In this document: positions 9,313 through 17,537 of the stretch, piece by piece
Position numbering within the stretch: position 1 is the first letter of the stretch
How the letters are laid out: each line of letters starts with the position of its first letter
DNA from: Marinobacter halodurans
GTDB lineage: Bacteria; Pseudomonadota; Gammaproteobacteria; Pseudomonadales; Oleiphilaceae
Length of the DNA: 64,000 nt
Assembly (NCBI RefSeq): GCF_004327985.1
Contig: NZ_SJDL01000002.1
Span: 124,001-188,000, forward strand
Direction of reading: 5' to 3'
Notes under the pieces: model-generated
The model's database searches: none
What the model was told of the DNA's origin: nothing
Seen by the model: only the letters and a program-made list of their open reading frames with translations
Position numbers and translations under genes: made by a program

Positions 9313-9529
9313 GGCGCCAAGCGGCATTGTGGCGTTTACACCCATTGTTCTGACAACCGGGAAGTGGCATGGCAACGAGCATCGCATGCTGCACAGGCTC
9401 TGCTGTTCGCTGACGTGCCGGAGCTGGCTGAAGACCGCCGCTGACGAGAACGGCTACACGCGACTGGAGAACATCAGCCAGCGCTATTACCGGTAGCGCA
9501 CGGCCGGCAACGGGAAAGACAGGGAAGAA

Positions 9530-9554
9530 GGGCCGCGACTTCAAGCCGCGGCCC
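9530..9554 (-). terminator. Terminator hairpin of the DUF6160 gene
   Basis: An 8-bp all-GC stem (GGGCCGCG/CGCGGCCC) with a 9-base loop lies 13 bases past the stop codon of the leftward gene. On that strand a pyrimidine-rich CTTCTTCCC tail follows, so an intrinsic terminator is likely. Confidence 0.6.
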
Positions 9555-9567
9555 TCCCGGACAGTAA

Positions 9568-10380
9568 TCAGTGCCCGTAGACGCGCAGGGACGTGTTGGA
9601 GATCGCCAGGTTATCCAGGGCAATCGATCCGATCGAGGTACCCCCGACCAGGACCCCACCGATGGATACATCGGAACGGAATTCCCGCAGATCGATGGCG
9701 AGCGCACTCTGACCGTCTGCGCGGGTGCCGTGATACACGTCCATCTCGACTCCGGCAAACACGTCCAGGGGCTGCGGCGCCACCGGATCGTACTCATCGC
9801 CGGTCAGACGCAGGTCACGGACCCCAACCGCCAGGAAGGGAGCGTCGAAATCCATATCGTCGATGGCAATGTCCGTCTTGAAGTTGAGGATATCGGTTGC
9901 GGTATCCACCCGTATCGTTGCGGAACCGATCAGTGCATCCATATGGAAGTTATCCAGGATGGTTGTACTGTCGGTCGCACCCCGCAATTCCCATTGGCCG
10001 GTACTCATTCGGAAGTCCACCGCACCGAAGGTATTCGGCAGGATGTTGATGACCGCATCGCCGTCTCCCAGCACATCAATGTTGATCCTGATGTTGTCCA
10101 GCAGGTCGCTGGCCGGTTGGCTGGTCATGTTGGTGCCGATTTCCGGGAACAGGTTGGTACGGTTGGTCCCCCCGATTTCAATATCGCTGATCGCCAGGGT
10201 TCCCTCATCGGTATAGCGGAATTCGTCGATATTGACCTTGGTTTCGAGCTCAATGGACACACCGGACTGACCGGTCACATTGCCCATCTCGCTCTCGTCG
10301 AGCGCTTGGATCTCCGCGAAGCTGGTCACTGGCGCAAAAGCCAGGCACAGGGCTAGCGGACTCAGTTTCAGGCCTTGCAT
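9568..10380 (-). CDS. DUF6160-type secreted protein
   Basis: This 270-residue protein has a signal peptide (residues 1-22, cleavage after SFA). A conserved opening follows, LDESEMGNVTGQSGVSIELE, typical of the DUF6160 family in Marinobacter and related marine bacteria. The rest is regular, short beta-strand-like segments rich in D, N, T and G, without cysteines in the mature part, suggesting an extracellular or surface beta-rich fold. No transporter or secretion gene is adjacent. It is divergent from nrdJa, with about 590 bases between them. Function is unknown, though related proteins are sometimes linked to pili or filaments. Confidence 0.7.
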   Translation of the reverse strand: MQGLKLSPLALCLAFAPVTSFAEIQALDESEMGNVTGQSGVSIELETKVNIDEFRYTDEGTLAISDIEIGGTNRTNLFPEIGTNMTSQPASDLLDNIRINIDVLGDGDAVINILPNTFGAVDFRMSTGQWELRGATDSTTILDNFHMDALIGSATIRVDTATDILNFKTDIAIDDMDFDAPFLAVGVRDLRLTGDEYDPVAPQPLDVFAGVEMDVYHGTRADGQSALAIDLREFRSDVSIGGVLVGGTSIGSIALDNLAISNTSLRVYGH

Positions 10381-10686
10381 TTTTATAGTCCCTTATTGCT
10401 TTTATGGGTGTTATGAAGCGATACAGCCTGTGGCTCTATGGCGACTCACAGATTCCCTCCATCATCCCACTTTAGCGACACGTCACTTGCGTCGACGTGC
10501 ATGCGATCACATTTCCAACGTGACTGCGGCAAAAACCGCTCAAAAATCACCCAGGGCAGACACAACATGTTGTGGCGTGGCCAGGGACGGCGCGTAGACG
10601 GTCGATTGCCGTTCATCACCATTTTTCAAGACCGGTTAGATTGAAAATTATCGACCATCGACCAGCAATCGATAGTTTCCGCTTCC

Positions 10687-10714
10687 TTCACAGACCACAA
10701 TATCCTGTTATACT
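10687..10714 (+). promoter_or_regulatory. Candidate sigma-70 promoter for nrdJab
   Basis: TTCACA (10687-10692, five of six matches to the -35 consensus) is followed after 16 bases by TATACT (10709-10714, five of six). Transcription would start near 10721 and give a leader of about 250 bases. Confidence 0.5.
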
Positions 10715-10861
10715 TTTCACAAATCGACCGATATATTGGGTTTATTTCGTACAACCCAGCCGACGACAACGGTAAGTATCAAGCGCAGGTCCACCGTCGA
10801 AACACCGTTCAGACCGGCAATAGCGCGCCGGCTTCGGTGTCGCAGTACGACAGGCACGCAA

Positions 10862-10877
10862 ACACCAGATGTAGTGT
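10862..10877. promoter_or_regulatory. Candidate NrdR box
   Basis: ACACCAGATGTAGTGT matches 13 of 16 positions of the NrdR consensus ACACTATATATAGTGT, including both outer ACAC/GTGT arms. It lies about 93 bases before the nrdJa start. NrdR boxes usually come in pairs about 31 bases apart, and I see no clear second copy at that distance. Confidence 0.45.
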
Positions 10878-10969
10878 TTCTTATTGATCCGGGCCATAGC
10901 GTGCCCGGCAACAGGGGTCGGGCTTGCAGGAGCCTGGATCAAGGAATAATCGGAGCTTTGAGGGCGGCA

Positions 10970-13111
10970 ATGAACGCGAAAGTACAGGAACTCATGACAA
11001 CCATTCCCATGCAGGATGCCTCGCTGGACATCTGGAACAGCAAATACCAGTTGAAAACCAAGAGTGGTGATCCGGTTGACCAGACCATCGAGGACACCTA
11101 TTCGCGTGTTGCCCGTGCCCTCGCCCAGGTGGAGACCAGCAAGGCCAAACGCGAGAAGTACTTCAAGGAGTTCGTCTGGGCTCTCCAGAACGGCGCTATC
11201 CCGGCTGGCCGCATCACCTCCAATGCCGGCGCCGAAGCTCACAAGCCGGCAACCTCGACGATCAACTGCACCGTGTCCGGCACCATCGACGACTCGATGA
11301 ACGACATCCTGGAGAAGAACCACGAAGCCGGCCTGACCCTGAAAGCCGGTTGCGGCATCGGATACGAGTTCTCCACCCTGCGGCCCAAAGGCGCCTACGT
11401 TGCCGGTGCCGGCGCGACGACGTCCGGTCCGCTGTCCTTCATGGACATCTTCGACCGCATGTGCTTTACCGTGTCCTCGGCCGGCGGCCGGCGCGGTGCC
11501 CAGATGGCGACCTTCGATGTGCACCACCCGGATGTGATCGACTTTATCCAGGCCAAGCGTGAAGACGGTCGTCTGCGCCAGTTCAACCTGTCGCTGCTGA
11601 TCACCGAAGACTTCATCGAAGCGGTGAAGAACGGGGAAGACTGGCACCTCTCCTTCCCGGTCACCGAACAGGAAGCGGAATCCGAAGGGCTGGACCTGAA
11701 CGACGCATCCAGCTTCGTATACCGTGATTTCCCGGTCCAGGAAGGTTACGTCTGCAACGACGAAGGCAAAGTGGCCTGCCGCATCTACAAGACCGTGAAA
11801 GCCCAGTTCATCTGGGACAGCATCATGACGTCCACCTACGACTACGCCGAGCCGGGGTTCATCCTGATCGACAAGGTCAACCAGATGAACAACAACTGGT
11901 TCTGCGAGGACATCCGCGCGACCAACCCTTGCGGCGAGCAGCCCCTGCCGCCCTACGGCAGCTGCCTGCTGGGCTCGGTCAACCTGACCAAGTTCGTCGA
12001 CTATCCGTTTACGGAGAAAGCCAGCTTCAACTACGAGAAGTACCGCCAGGTCGTCGGCATCTTCACCCGCATGCTCGACAATGTGGTGGAAATCAACGGC
12101 CTGCCGCTGGAAGAACAGCGTCATGAGATCCGTTACAAGCGCCGCCATGGCATGGGCATCCTGGGCCTGGGCTCCACCCTGGCGATGCTGCGCATGCCGT
12201 ACGGTTCCGAAGAGTCTGTCGCGTTCACTGAAAACGTCGTGCGCGAGATGGCCGTCGAGGGCTGGCGCCAGTCCCTGTCGCTGGCCGAGGAAAAGGGCCC
12301 GGCTCCGATCATGAACGACGAGTTCGAGGTGACCGGCAAGATGCTGGCCAAGTGCCCGCAGCTGAGCGAGGATGGCATCAAGGAAGGCGACAGGGTGCCG
12401 GGCCGCGTCCTGCATGCCAAGTACAGCCGCTACATGCAGCGTATTGGCGAGGTGGAACCGGAACTGGTTGCCAAGCTGACGGAGAAAGGCGGTCGCTTCA
12501 CGCACCACACGTCCATCGCGCCGACCGGCACCATCAGCCTGTCACTGGCCAACAACGCTAGTAACGGGATTGAGCCGAGCTTCTCGCACCATTACGCGCG
12601 CAACGTGATCCGGGAAGGCCGCAAGACCAAAGAGAAGGTCGACGTTTTCTCGTACGAACTGCTGGCCTACCGCCACCTGGTCAATGCGAAGGCCATGCCC
12701 TTCTCCGACGACCCGGAAGCCAAGCTGCCGGATTATTTCACCACGTCCGACGACGTGACGCCCAAACAGCATGTGGATATCCAGGGAGCTGCCCAGAAGT
12801 GGGTCGACTCGTCGATCTCCAAGACGGCGAACGTCCCGACCGACTTCCCGTATCCGGACTTCAAGGACATCTACATGTACGCCTACGAGAAGGGTCTGAA
12901 GGGCTGCACCACGTTCCGCTTCAACCCGGAGGCCTTCCAGGGCGTCCTGGTCAAACAGAAGGATCTGGAGAGTACGCTGTATGAATTTACCCTGGACGAC
13001 GGTTCCAAGGTCAGCCTGAAAGGGCACGAAGAGGTCGAGTACGACGGCGAGATCCACACCGCCGCGAACCTGTTCGACGCCCTGAAAGAAGGCACTTACG
13101 GCAAGTACTGA
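10970..13111 (+). CDS. nrdJa: B12-dependent (class II) ribonucleotide reductase, catalytic chain NrdJa
   Basis: This 713-residue enzyme reduces ribonucleotides to deoxyribonucleotides using adenosylcobalamin. The conserved N319-P-C321-G-E323 motif carries the thiyl-radical cysteine and the catalytic Asn and Glu. An early TINCTVSG segment holds a redox cysteine, and KGCTTFRFNPE lies near the C-terminus. The ATG at 10970 has GAGG six bases upstream and gives the MNAKVQELMTTIPMQ start. The reading frame is open 78 codons further, without conserved sequence. The C-terminal zinc-ribbon part is encoded separately by the next gene, as in the split nrdJa-nrdJb of Pseudomonas aeruginosa. It works with or without oxygen. 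Confidence 0.92.
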   Translation: MNAKVQELMTTIPMQDASLDIWNSKYQLKTKSGDPVDQTIEDTYSRVARALAQVETSKAKREKYFKEFVWALQNGAIPAGRITSNAGAEAHKPATSTINCTVSGTIDDSMNDILEKNHEAGLTLKAGCGIGYEFSTLRPKGAYVAGAGATTSGPLSFMDIFDRMCFTVSSAGGRRGAQMATFDVHHPDVIDFIQAKREDGRLRQFNLSLLITEDFIEAVKNGEDWHLSFPVTEQEAESEGLDLNDASSFVYRDFPVQEGYVCNDEGKVACRIYKTVKAQFIWDSIMTSTYDYAEPGFILIDKVNQMNNNWFCEDIRATNPCGEQPLPPYGSCLLGSVNLTKFVDYPFTEKASFNYEKYRQVVGIFTRMLDNVVEINGLPLEEQRHEIRYKRRHGMGILGLGSTLAMLRMPYGSEESVAFTENVVREMAVEGWRQSLSLAEEKGPAPIMNDEFEVTGKMLAKCPQLSEDGIKEGDRVPGRVLHAKYSRYMQRIGEVEPELVAKLTEKGGRFTHHTSIAPTGTISLSLANNASNGIEPSFSHHYARNVIREGRKTKEKVDVFSYELLAYRHLVNAKAMPFSDDPEAKLPDYFTTSDDVTPKQHVDIQGAAQKWVDSSISKTANVPTDFPYPDFKDIYMYAYEKGLKGCTTFRFNPEAFQGVLVKQKDLESTLYEFTLDDGSKVSLKGHEEVEYDGEIHTAANLFDALKEGTYGKY

Positions 13112-13142
13112 ACCGTCACCACAGCACACAGGACATAGAAAG

Positions 13143-13835
13143 ATGACCGTCAAGATCGACAAGAAAATCGTTGGCTACCGGGTCACCAAGGCTGACGACA
13201 CCCCCAAGACCGACGTGCCGGAGAACAAGGAACCGGCACCGATCAAGATGAACGAGAACATCGAGCGGCCGGATTTCCTGCTGGGAACCACCTACAAGAT
13301 CAAACCGCCGATCGCCGAGCACGCGATGTACATCACCATCAATGACATCCTGCTCAACGAAGGGACGGATCACGAGAGCCGTCAGCCGTATGAAGTGTTC
13401 ATCAACTCCAAGTCGATGGAGCACTTCCAGTGGGTCATCGCCCTGACCCGCGTTATCTCGGCGGTGTTCCGCAAGGGTGGCGACGTCACCTTCCTGGTCG
13501 AGGAACTGCGCTCCGTGTATGACCCGAACGGCGGCTACTTCAAGAAAGGCGGCGTCTTCATGCCGTCACTGGTTGCCGAAATCGGCGCCGTCATCGAGCG
13601 TCACATGAAGGCCATCGGCCTGATTGAAAGCGAGGAAATCGGCGAGGTCGCCAAGCGTGTCCTGGCCGAAAAGCGCGCGGAGTTCGAGTCCCGCCAGTCC
13701 GAGTCCACCAACGACGGGGACAGCAACGACTACCCGGCCAACGCGACCCTGTGCGGCAAGTGCAACACCAAGGCGGTGATCGTCATGGACGGCTGTGCCA
13801 CCTGCCTGTCCTGCGGCGACAGCAAGTGCGGCTGA
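13143..13835 (+). CDS. nrdJb: B12-dependent ribonucleotide reductase, C-terminal chain NrdJb
   Basis: This 230-residue protein supplies the C-terminal part of class II ribonucleotide reductase. It ends in a cysteine-rich zinc ribbon, LCGKCNTKAV...CATCLSCGDSKCG, which in this family re-reduces the active-site disulfide using thioredoxin. It follows nrdJa by 31 bases and shares its terminator. Middle segments such as FINSKSMEHFQWVIALTRVI continue the reductase fold. Splitting into two chains is known in P. aeruginosa, so this is a family trait and not a recent frameshift. The two genes are in different contexts of frame with clean start and stop. Confidence 0.9.
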   Translation: MTVKIDKKIVGYRVTKADDTPKTDVPENKEPAPIKMNENIERPDFLLGTTYKIKPPIAEHAMYITINDILLNEGTDHESRQPYEVFINSKSMEHFQWVIALTRVISAVFRKGGDVTFLVEELRSVYDPNGGYFKKGGVFMPSLVAEIGAVIERHMKAIGLIESEEIGEVAKRVLAEKRAEFESRQSESTNDGDSNDYPANATLCGKCNTKAVIVMDGCATCLSCGDSKCG

Positions 13836-13862
13836 CCTGAACCGGGACAGACGCCGGAAACC

Positions 13863-13892
13863 AAAAAAGCCACCTGATCGGGTGGCTTTTTT
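13863..13892. terminator. Bidirectional terminator between nrdJb and murB
   Basis: A perfect 12-bp stem (AAAAAAGCCACC/GGTGGCTTTTTT) with a 6-base loop has A-runs and T-runs on both sides, so it can stop transcription of both convergent genes. Confidence 0.9.
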
Positions 13893-13937
13893 ATGCGTGA
13901 CAGGAAGCATATCCCGTCCAGGACCGTATACCAGCGC

Positions 13938-14996
13938 CTAGCTGAAGCGGAATTCCTCCCTGAGGGCGAGCGGAAAAATCCGCGGTTCCACCTCCAGCGT
14001 GACGCCGAAGCGGGCCTGGACATCGTCACGAATCCGGGCGGCGAGGGACAGCAGTTCCGCGCCCTGCCCGTCGCCATGATGGACCAGTACCAGCGCCTGA
14101 CGGTTATGCACGCCGACATGGGATTCCCGATACCCTTTCCAGCCGCAGGCATCGATCAGCCAGCCCGCTGCCAGCTTGGCGCTGCTCTCCCCCACATAGG
14201 CAACCAGTTCCGGAAACCGGGTCTTTAACGCGTCGTACTGCTCCATACCCACCACCGGGTTCTTGAAGAAGCTTCCCACGTTGGGCAGGAAATCCGGATC
14301 GGGCAGCTTCCGGCAGCGCACCCGGATAACGGCCTGCGCCACATCCTCGGCGGTCAGGTTCTCAATGTCCTCGTCGGCAAAGTACTCTTGGAGGTCGCGG
14401 TACCCCAGGTTGAGCGGGGCCGTCCTGGACAGCTGCAGACGAATGCGCAGGATAACGAAGCGCTCGGGATGACGCTTGAATACACTGTCCCGGTAGCCGA
14501 ATTCGCAGTCCTCCGCCATCAGACGCCGGACTTCTCCGGTGTCACGGTCCCAGGCTTCCACATCCAGCAATGTGGCCGACAACTCAACCCCGTAAGCACC
14601 AATATTCTGAATCGGAGCCGCGCCCACGGTACCGGGGATCAGGGCCAGGTTTTCCAGCCCCCGATAGCCGGATTTCACGGTGTACATTACCGTTTCGTGC
14701 CAGTTCTCGCCGGCCCCTACCTCGAGTACCGCCATGTCGCCGCTTACCGCACTCCAGCATCGACCGGTGATACCCACCCGAATCACCAGCCCGTCAAAGT
14801 CTCCGGCCAGGATGACGTTACTGCCGCCCCCCAGCACCAGCACCGACAGCTTTCGCTCGTCAGCCCAGTCCAACGCGGCCTGCAGCGAAGTCACGTCCGT
14901 GACGCGCACAAACCAGGCGGCCCGTGCCGGCAGCCGCAGCGTATTGAGCGCCTGCAGGGAAACGTCTGCCGTCGGTTCGATCACCCGGCCGTTCAA
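13938..14996 (-). CDS. murB: UDP-N-acetylenolpyruvoylglucosamine reductase
   Basis: This 352-residue flavoenzyme reduces UDP-GlcNAc-enolpyruvate to UDP-MurNAc with NADPH in the second committed step of peptidoglycan synthesis. The FAD-binding VLGGGSNVIL is at about residues 53-62. NVGSFFKNP carries the catalytic proton-donor serine (S242). A length near the E. coli protein (342) and the extra middle segment mark it as type I. Its start overlaps the phosphatase stop by 4 bases, so translation is coupled. It is the last gene of the leftward envelope cluster. Confidence 0.95.
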   Translation of the reverse strand: MNGRVIEPTADVSLQALNTLRLPARAAWFVRVTDVTSLQAALDWADERKLSVLVLGGGSNVILAGDFDGLVIRVGITGRCWSAVSGDMAVLEVGAGENWHETVMYTVKSGYRGLENLALIPGTVGAAPIQNIGAYGVELSATLLDVEAWDRDTGEVRRLMAEDCEFGYRDSVFKRHPERFVILRIRLQLSRTAPLNLGYRDLQEYFADEDIENLTAEDVAQAVIRVRCRKLPDPDFLPNVGSFFKNPVVGMEQYDALKTRFPELVAYVGESSAKLAAGWLIDACGWKGYRESHVGVHNRQALVLVHHGDGQGAELLSLAARIRDDVQARFGVTLEVEPRIFPLALREEFRFS

Positions 14997-15466
14997 AGCC
15001 GGTGCTCCCGGATATGATCCAGCAGGCCGTCGCAGGCCGACTCAATCAGATCCAGCACCCGCTCGAAGCCATCGCCATAGTACGGATCCGGCACCTCGTC
15101 CACCGGACTGTCCGGCGCATAGGCCAGGAACAGCTCAGGCCGGGTCCGGCCCCCGGGATTGAGGTCGCTGGAGCGCACCAGATTGTCCTGGTCCATCACC
15201 AGGACGTAGTCGAACGCATCCAGATCGCCGGGCCGGAGCAGCCGGGCCCGCAACGGGGACAGGTCGTAGCCGCGGCGGGCGCCGGCTTCCGTCGCCCGGG
15301 GATCCGGTGGATCGCCGATATGCCAGCCGCCGGTGCCGCAGGAATCAACCACAATCCGGTCCTCCAGCCCCGCCTCCTCGATCCGCTTCAGGAAAATGGC
15401 ATGCGCGGTCGGTGAGCGACAGATATTGCCCATGCAGACAAACAGCACGCGAACCGGCTCAGGCAT
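14993..15466 (-). CDS. Low-molecular-weight protein tyrosine phosphatase
   Basis: This 157-residue phosphatase has the CX5RS signature C11-MGNIC-R17-S18 and the DPYYGD acid loop near residue 120. The ATG at 15466 gives a standard N-terminus right before [10 protein letters not shown]; the frame is open 42 codons more but reads as antisense-type sequence inside kdsB. It overlaps kdsB by 8 bases and murB by 4. The same gene order occurs in Pseudomonas. Such phosphatases often act on tyrosine-phosphorylated polysaccharide or envelope proteins, but no kinase gene is nearby and the target here is unknown. Confidence 0.88.
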   Translation of the reverse strand: MPEPVRVLFVCMGNICRSPTAHAIFLKRIEEAGLEDRIVVDSCGTGGWHIGDPPDPRATEAGARRGYDLSPLRARLLRPGDLDAFDYVLVMDQDNLVRSSDLNPGGRTRPELFLAYAPDSPVDEVPDPYYGDGFERVLDLIESACDGLLDHIREHRL

Positions 15467-16256
15467 CCTGCTCCACCTCCAGCAGCCCGTCGGCAAAGAC
15501 CTTGCGCATGCGTTCGAGATCTTCCGGCGTATCGACGCCACCTGCCGGCCGCTCGCTGGCGATGTCCACATGGATCCGCGCCCCATTCTCAAGGGCCCGC
15601 AACTGCTCCAGGGACTCGGCCTGCTCGAGCGGCGACGGCGACCAGCTGACGAAATCGTGCAGCAGCTTCACCCGATAGCCATAGATGCCGATATGCCTCA
15701 GGTACTGGATGCCCTGGGGCACGCCCTCCCCAGCCACCGACGACAGATGCTGCCAGGCCTCCCTGGCCCAGGGAATCGGTGCCCGGCTGAAATACAGGGC
15801 AAAACCGTCATGCCCCCGGACCACCTTGACCACATTGGGATTCAGCACCAGGTCGGTTCGCTCTATGGGCTCGCACAATGTGGCTATGGAGGCGTCCGGA
15901 TGGCGGTCCAGGTTGGCCGCCACCTGGTTGATCAGCGCCGACGGGATCAGGGGTTCATCGCCCTGAACGTTGACGATACGCTCCTCGGGACCCAGTCCCA
16001 GTGTCCGCGCCACCTCTTCCAGGCGATCGGTACCCGAGGCATGGTCGGCGGCTGTCATCACCACTTCCGCGCCGAAACCCTCGGCGGCGGATGCGATCCG
16101 GTCGTCGTCGGTGGCCACGATGACCCGGGCCGCCCCGCTCTCACAGGCGCGGTTGTAGACGTGTTCGATCATGGTTTGCCCGCCGATTTCCAGGAGCGGC
16201 TTGCCCGGCAGGCGGGTGGATGCATAGCGTGCGGGAATCACTACGGTAAATGACAT
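15459..16256 (-). CDS. kdsB: CMP-KDO synthetase (3-deoxy-manno-octulosonate cytidylyltransferase)
   Basis: This 265-residue cytidylyltransferase activates KDO with CTP for lipopolysaccharide inner-core synthesis. The N-terminal [14 protein letters not shown] is the nucleotide-binding signature, followed by [10 protein letters not shown] and [10 protein letters not shown]. Length is close to the family norm of about 250. It sits 73 bases after the Trm112-like gene and overlaps the phosphatase gene by 8 bases. With lpxK and msbA in the same run it gives a lipid A/core supply unit. Confidence 0.95.
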   Translation of the reverse strand: MSFTVVIPARYASTRLPGKPLLEIGGQTMIEHVYNRACESGAARVIVATDDDRIASAAEGFGAEVVMTAADHASGTDRLEEVARTLGLGPEERIVNVQGDEPLIPSALINQVAANLDRHPDASIATLCEPIERTDLVLNPNVVKVVRGHDGFALYFSRAPIPWAREAWQHLSSVAGEGVPQGIQYLRHIGIYGYRVKLLHDFVSWSPSPLEQAESLEQLRALENGARIHVDIASERPAGGVDTPEDLERMRKVFADGLLEVEQDA

Positions 16257-16329
16257 GGTCGTACCTGACTCTTCGCTGTATCCGGAGTGGCATGCCGGGC
16301 AGCAGACCCGGCGGCAATTCAGACGACGG

Positions 16330-16518
16330 TCAGCGCTTTTCCAGGCGCTCGTCGGTTGTCAGGGTGCGTGCTTCACTCGCCAGCATGACCGGTATGCCCT
16401 CACGCACCGGAAAAGCCATACCGTCGGGACGGCAGATCAACTCGTCCCGGGCCTCATTGAGCGCCAGCTCACCCTTGCAGACAGGGCATGCCAGCATGGC
16501 AATCAGTTTCTTGTCCAT
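16330..16518 (-). CDS. Trm112/YcaR family zinc-ribbon-like small protein
   Basis: This 62-residue protein has the family start [16 protein letters not shown] (one CPVC pair), then a hydrophilic middle and [12 protein letters not shown]. Trm112-like proteins are small partners of methyltransferases in eukaryotes; in Gram-negative bacteria the family (YcaR) is almost always between lpxK and kdsB, as here, with undefined role. It lies 18 bases after lpxK. Only one cysteine pair is visible, so zinc binding is uncertain. Confidence 0.85.
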   Translation of the reverse strand: MDKKLIAMLACPVCKGELALNEARDELICRPDGMAFPVREGIPVMLASEARTLTTDERLEKR

Positions 16519-16536
16519 GGTTCCATCTCTCAGGTT

Positions 16537-17532
16537 TCAGGCTGGCGTCCTGGTCAGTTCCGCCAGCCGCATATCCAGCATAGTCCAGAATGTCCCCGGC
16601 AGGCTGGCGCGGATCTCCAACGCCCAGCAATCACCGTCGGCCAGGAACCGGCACTTTACCGCATCCTTGGCGGTCATGATCAGGGGTTGGCCGGCAGGTC
16701 GCTCCAGGTCGCCCTGTTGGATCTCATGATGATCCGGCAAGGCCCTGGCCGATACTTCGGCCCCCAGTTGTCGGAGCGTGCGGAAAAACCGCTCGGGGTT
16801 ACCGATCCCGGCGATGGCACTCACGGTTCGTCCGGACAGCCACGCAACCGGTTGCCGCTCCCCGGAAACCACGTTCGCGAGCCCGACGGGCTCAAGCTGC
16901 ATCACCGCCGTATGCCGGTGGTCGATATTCGCAATGCCCCGGCCATTGAATACCACCGCGTCGACCGCTCCCAGGCGGGAAGCGTCCTCGCGCAGCGGAC
17001 CCACCGGAATCGGAGCCCCGTTGCCCAAGCCGCGCTCGCCATCAAAGACGGCAATCTCGATATCCCGGCCCAGAGCGTAATGCTGCATGCCATCATCGCA
17101 CACCAGCACATCCGCCAGACCCTCATCGTACGCCCAGATCGCGCCCCTGGCACGCATCGGGTCCACAATCACCGGCACCTGCGCCTGATCGGCCAGCATG
17201 CGCGGCTCGTCACCGCAGATATTGGCGGGGGTATCGTTGCGAACCCGCAGTGGGTAATGATCGGCCTTACCGCCGTATCCCCGGCTGACGATGGCCGGAC
17301 GCCAGCCACTTGCCTTGAGGTGCTCGACGATCGCCAGGGTTAACGGGGACTTGCCGGTACCGCCGGCGGTTATGTTGCCCGCCACGATCACCGGCACCGG
17401 CGGCCGTGTTGCCACCCGGCGACCGCCCAGGAACGCCTGACGCCGGCGGCGCGTGATAAACCGGTACAGCCAGGCCAACGGCCACAGCGGCCACAGCGGC
17501 CGGCCGGAACCGTACCAGAGGCGATCCACCAT
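16537..17532 (-). CDS. lpxK: Tetraacyldisaccharide 4'-kinase
   Basis: This 331-residue inner-membrane-associated kinase phosphorylates the 4' position of the lipid A disaccharide. The P-loop is GNITAGGTGKSP (residues 52-63), preceded by an N-terminal hydrophobic/basic segment that anchors it at the membrane. DVLVCDDGMQHYAL is the conserved DDGxQH active-site block. It follows msbA by 5 bases, a pairing conserved in most Gram-negatives, where the flippase and the kinase act in sequence on the same pathway. Confidence 0.95.
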   Translation of the reverse strand: MVDRLWYGSGRPLWPLWPLAWLYRFITRRRRQAFLGGRRVATRPPVPVIVAGNITAGGTGKSPLTLAIVEHLKASGWRPAIVSRGYGGKADHYPLRVRNDTPANICGDEPRMLADQAQVPVIVDPMRARGAIWAYDEGLADVLVCDDGMQHYALGRDIEIAVFDGERGLGNGAPIPVGPLREDASRLGAVDAVVFNGRGIANIDHRHTAVMQLEPVGLANVVSGERQPVAWLSGRTVSAIAGIGNPERFFRTLRQLGAEVSARALPDHHEIQQGDLERPAGQPLIMTAKDAVKCRFLADGDCWALEIRASLPGTFWTMLDMRLAELTRTPA

Positions 17533-17537
17533 GGCCG

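Larger units (their letters stand above)
9207..9567. other. Intergenic region between convergent genes
   Basis: This stretch of 361 bases lies between the ABC operon and the leftward DUF6160 gene. It holds a short perfect palindrome (9299-9312) and a terminator hairpin (9530-9554). An 85-codon open frame at 9239-9496 has a protein-like tail but no ribosome site or recognisable homology, and I do not call it. Confidence 0.55.
10381..10969. other. Long divergent regulatory region before nrdJa
   Basis: These 589 bases separate the DUF6160 gene from the chosen nrdJa start. The region holds a candidate sigma-70 promoter (10687-10714) and a candidate NrdR box (10862-10877). An in-frame extension of nrdJa back to 10736 is possible but reads as arginine-rich, non-conserved sequence. 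I saw no B12-box, so no cobalamin riboswitch is called. Confidence 0.55.

Noticed and set aside
9239-9496. 85-codon open frame after the ABC operon
   Set aside because: It has a plausible tail but no ribosome site, no conserved motif and a mixed composition.
10694-10711. Second NrdR box upstream (CCACAATATCCTGTTA)
   Set aside because: It matches only about 10 of 16 positions and is 170 bases from the better site, not the usual 31.
10736-10969. 78-codon N-terminal extension of nrdJa
   Set aside because: The extension is arginine-rich, not like the reductase family, and the internal ATG at 10970 has a good ribosome site. The region better fits a leader.
10381-10969. Cobalamin riboswitch before nrdJa
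   Set aside because: A B12-dependent reductase does not itself require one, and no B12-box-like sequence was found.
10742-12508. 588-codon open frame antisense to nrdJa
   Set aside because: It is a shadow of a firmly identified gene and has no recognisable domain.
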